From contig NZ_JRAO01000036.1 of NCBI RefSeq assembly GCF_000768875.1, forward strand, positions 15,672-79,671: DNA of 64,000 nt. The letters run 5' to 3'. The notes beneath the pieces are model-generated. The model worked only from the letters and a program-made list of their open reading frames with translations, had not been told where the DNA came from and ran no database searches. Positions 63,448-64,000 of the stretch are shown here, one piece after another. Made by a program: the position numbers and the translations under genes. Numbering within the stretch: position 1 is the stretch's first letter; every line of letters starts with the position of its first letter. The stretch comes from Porphyromonas sp. COT-239 OH1446 (lineage in GTDB: Bacteria > Bacteroidota > Bacteroidia > Bacteroidales > Porphyromonadaceae).

Positions 63448-64000
63448 ATGAAGTCCTCCTCTACCCCCCTCTGGAGCAAGTTATCTGCCATCTGCCTCCT
63501 AGTCCTAGGCGTCTACGCCTGTGGGGTGCAACCTGCGCCATCACCCCTATTGGTCATGAGCTTCAACATTCGCTATGACAATCCGGATGATGCGCCGAAC
63601 GATTGGACACACCGCAAGGACTCGCTCGCTGCGCTGATCAGGACGTATAGCCCCGATCTCCTGGGGACGCAAGAGGTGCTACACCAGCAGCTCACAGATC
63701 TCAAGGAGCGACTACCCGAGTACGAAGCCTATGGAGTTGGGCGGTTGGATGGTCGCCAGCAGGGCGAATACGCTGCTATACTGTATCGAAGGGATCGCTT
63801 CTCTGTCGAGGATGCGGGGTACTTTTGGCTTAGCGACCAACCCGAGGTTGCAGGGTCTATGGGCTGGGATGCTGCATGCGAACGAATTGCCACTTGGCTC
63901 ATCCTACAGGACGAGAAGACCTCTCGACGGATTTTCCTGCTCAACACCCACCTAGATCATGTCGGAGGAGAGGCTCGCAAACGTTCGGCCGAGCTCATCA
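63448..64000 (+). CDS. endonuclease/exonuclease/phosphatase-family protein, partial
   Basis: The frame is open from ATG 63448 to the window end (184 codons), so the C terminus is missing. A signal or lipoprotein-like N terminus (LSAICLLVLGVYACG) is followed by the EEP fold: VMSFNIRYDN, LLGTQEVL (catalytic Glu), EYAAILYRRDRF and LLNTHLDHVGGEAR (catalytic Asp and His region). It is probably an exported phosphodiesterase, substrate unknown. The Cys may be a lipidation site, though the lipobox is poor. Confidence 0.9.
   Translation, partial: MKSSSTPLWSKLSAICLLVLGVYACGVQPAPSPLLVMSFNIRYDNPDDAPNDWTHRKDSLAALIRTYSPDLLGTQEVLHQQLTDLKERLPEYEAYGVGRLDGRQQGEYAAILYRRDRFSVEDAGYFWLSDQPEVAGSMGWDAACERIATWLILQDEKTSRRIFLLNTHLDHVGGEARKRSAELI

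Overview
The window looks like chromosomal DNA of an anaerobic Bacteroidales bacterium, most likely a Porphyromonas species. A dipeptidyl-peptidase 5 homologue is 684 residues long with Ser542 and His659 at the positions I recall for P. gingivalis DPP5. Promoters follow the Bacteroidetes -33 TTTG / -7 TAnnTTTG pattern, Shine-Dalgarno sites are mostly absent, and the gene set (meso-DAP dehydrogenase, class III RNR, flavodiiron protein, GH92 mannosidase, PorT-like barrel) fits. I cannot assign a species. I see 54 protein genes, the last cut by the window end, and no rRNA, tRNA, CRISPR array, insertion sequence or prophage.

Layout. 0.3-8 kb: an RHH-like small protein with tadA, rnz, a DHODH-like protein, an OmpA lipoprotein, a thioredoxin-fold lipoprotein, then a leftward YidE/AspT transporter and a DUF2520-nitroreductase pair. 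8.5-14.2 kb: rsmG, an MBL hydrolase and gcvP in tight series, then rmuC. 14.3-21.4 kb: GNAT, GH92, LysM and PorT-like genes, a CPBP protease and an iron alcohol dehydrogenase. 21.8-28.7 kb: a MATE pump, pyrK-pyrD, and leftward nrdA-nrdB. 29-34.4 kb: an XRE regulator in an AT-rich block, lemA-TPM, and pyrB-pyrI-flavin reductase. 34.5-48.9 kb: a long leftward housekeeping run (nagB, flavodiiron protein, lgt, ddh, queD, coaD, M24 peptidase, dnaB, lepA, THUMP-like, radA, amidinotransferase, yicC). 49-54 kb: ferredoxin, DPP5, queG, an HU/SPOR protein. 54.5-64 kb: nrdD-nrdG, DUF2851, manC, dnaX-yaaA and a truncated phosphodiesterase-like gene.

How genes fit together. Pyrimidine synthesis is represented by pyrK-pyrD and pyrB-pyrI. 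Both aerobic (NrdAB) and oxygen-sensitive (NrdDG) ribonucleotide reductases are present, with a flavodiiron protein and a 2x[4Fe-4S] ferredoxin, as expected of an anaerobe that meets oxygen. Peptide and glycan scavenging is represented by DPP5, GH92 and NagB, and replication and repair by dnaB, dnaX, radA and rmuC.

The most unusual content is intergenic. Six long gaps carry imperfect 23-bp tandem bricks (core AAGTAGGATCTC...CGAG) in both orientations. Two of these also carry a second brick of period 45 bp in the same composite order but inverted relative to each other. Two further gaps (14.2 and 21.6 kb) carry exact 22-bp-period arrays of self-complementary units with A/T tracts about every 11 bp, 5 and 8 units long. 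The 23-bp family resembles the BrickBuilt MITE-like elements described in P. gingivalis. I do not recognise the 22-bp arrays.
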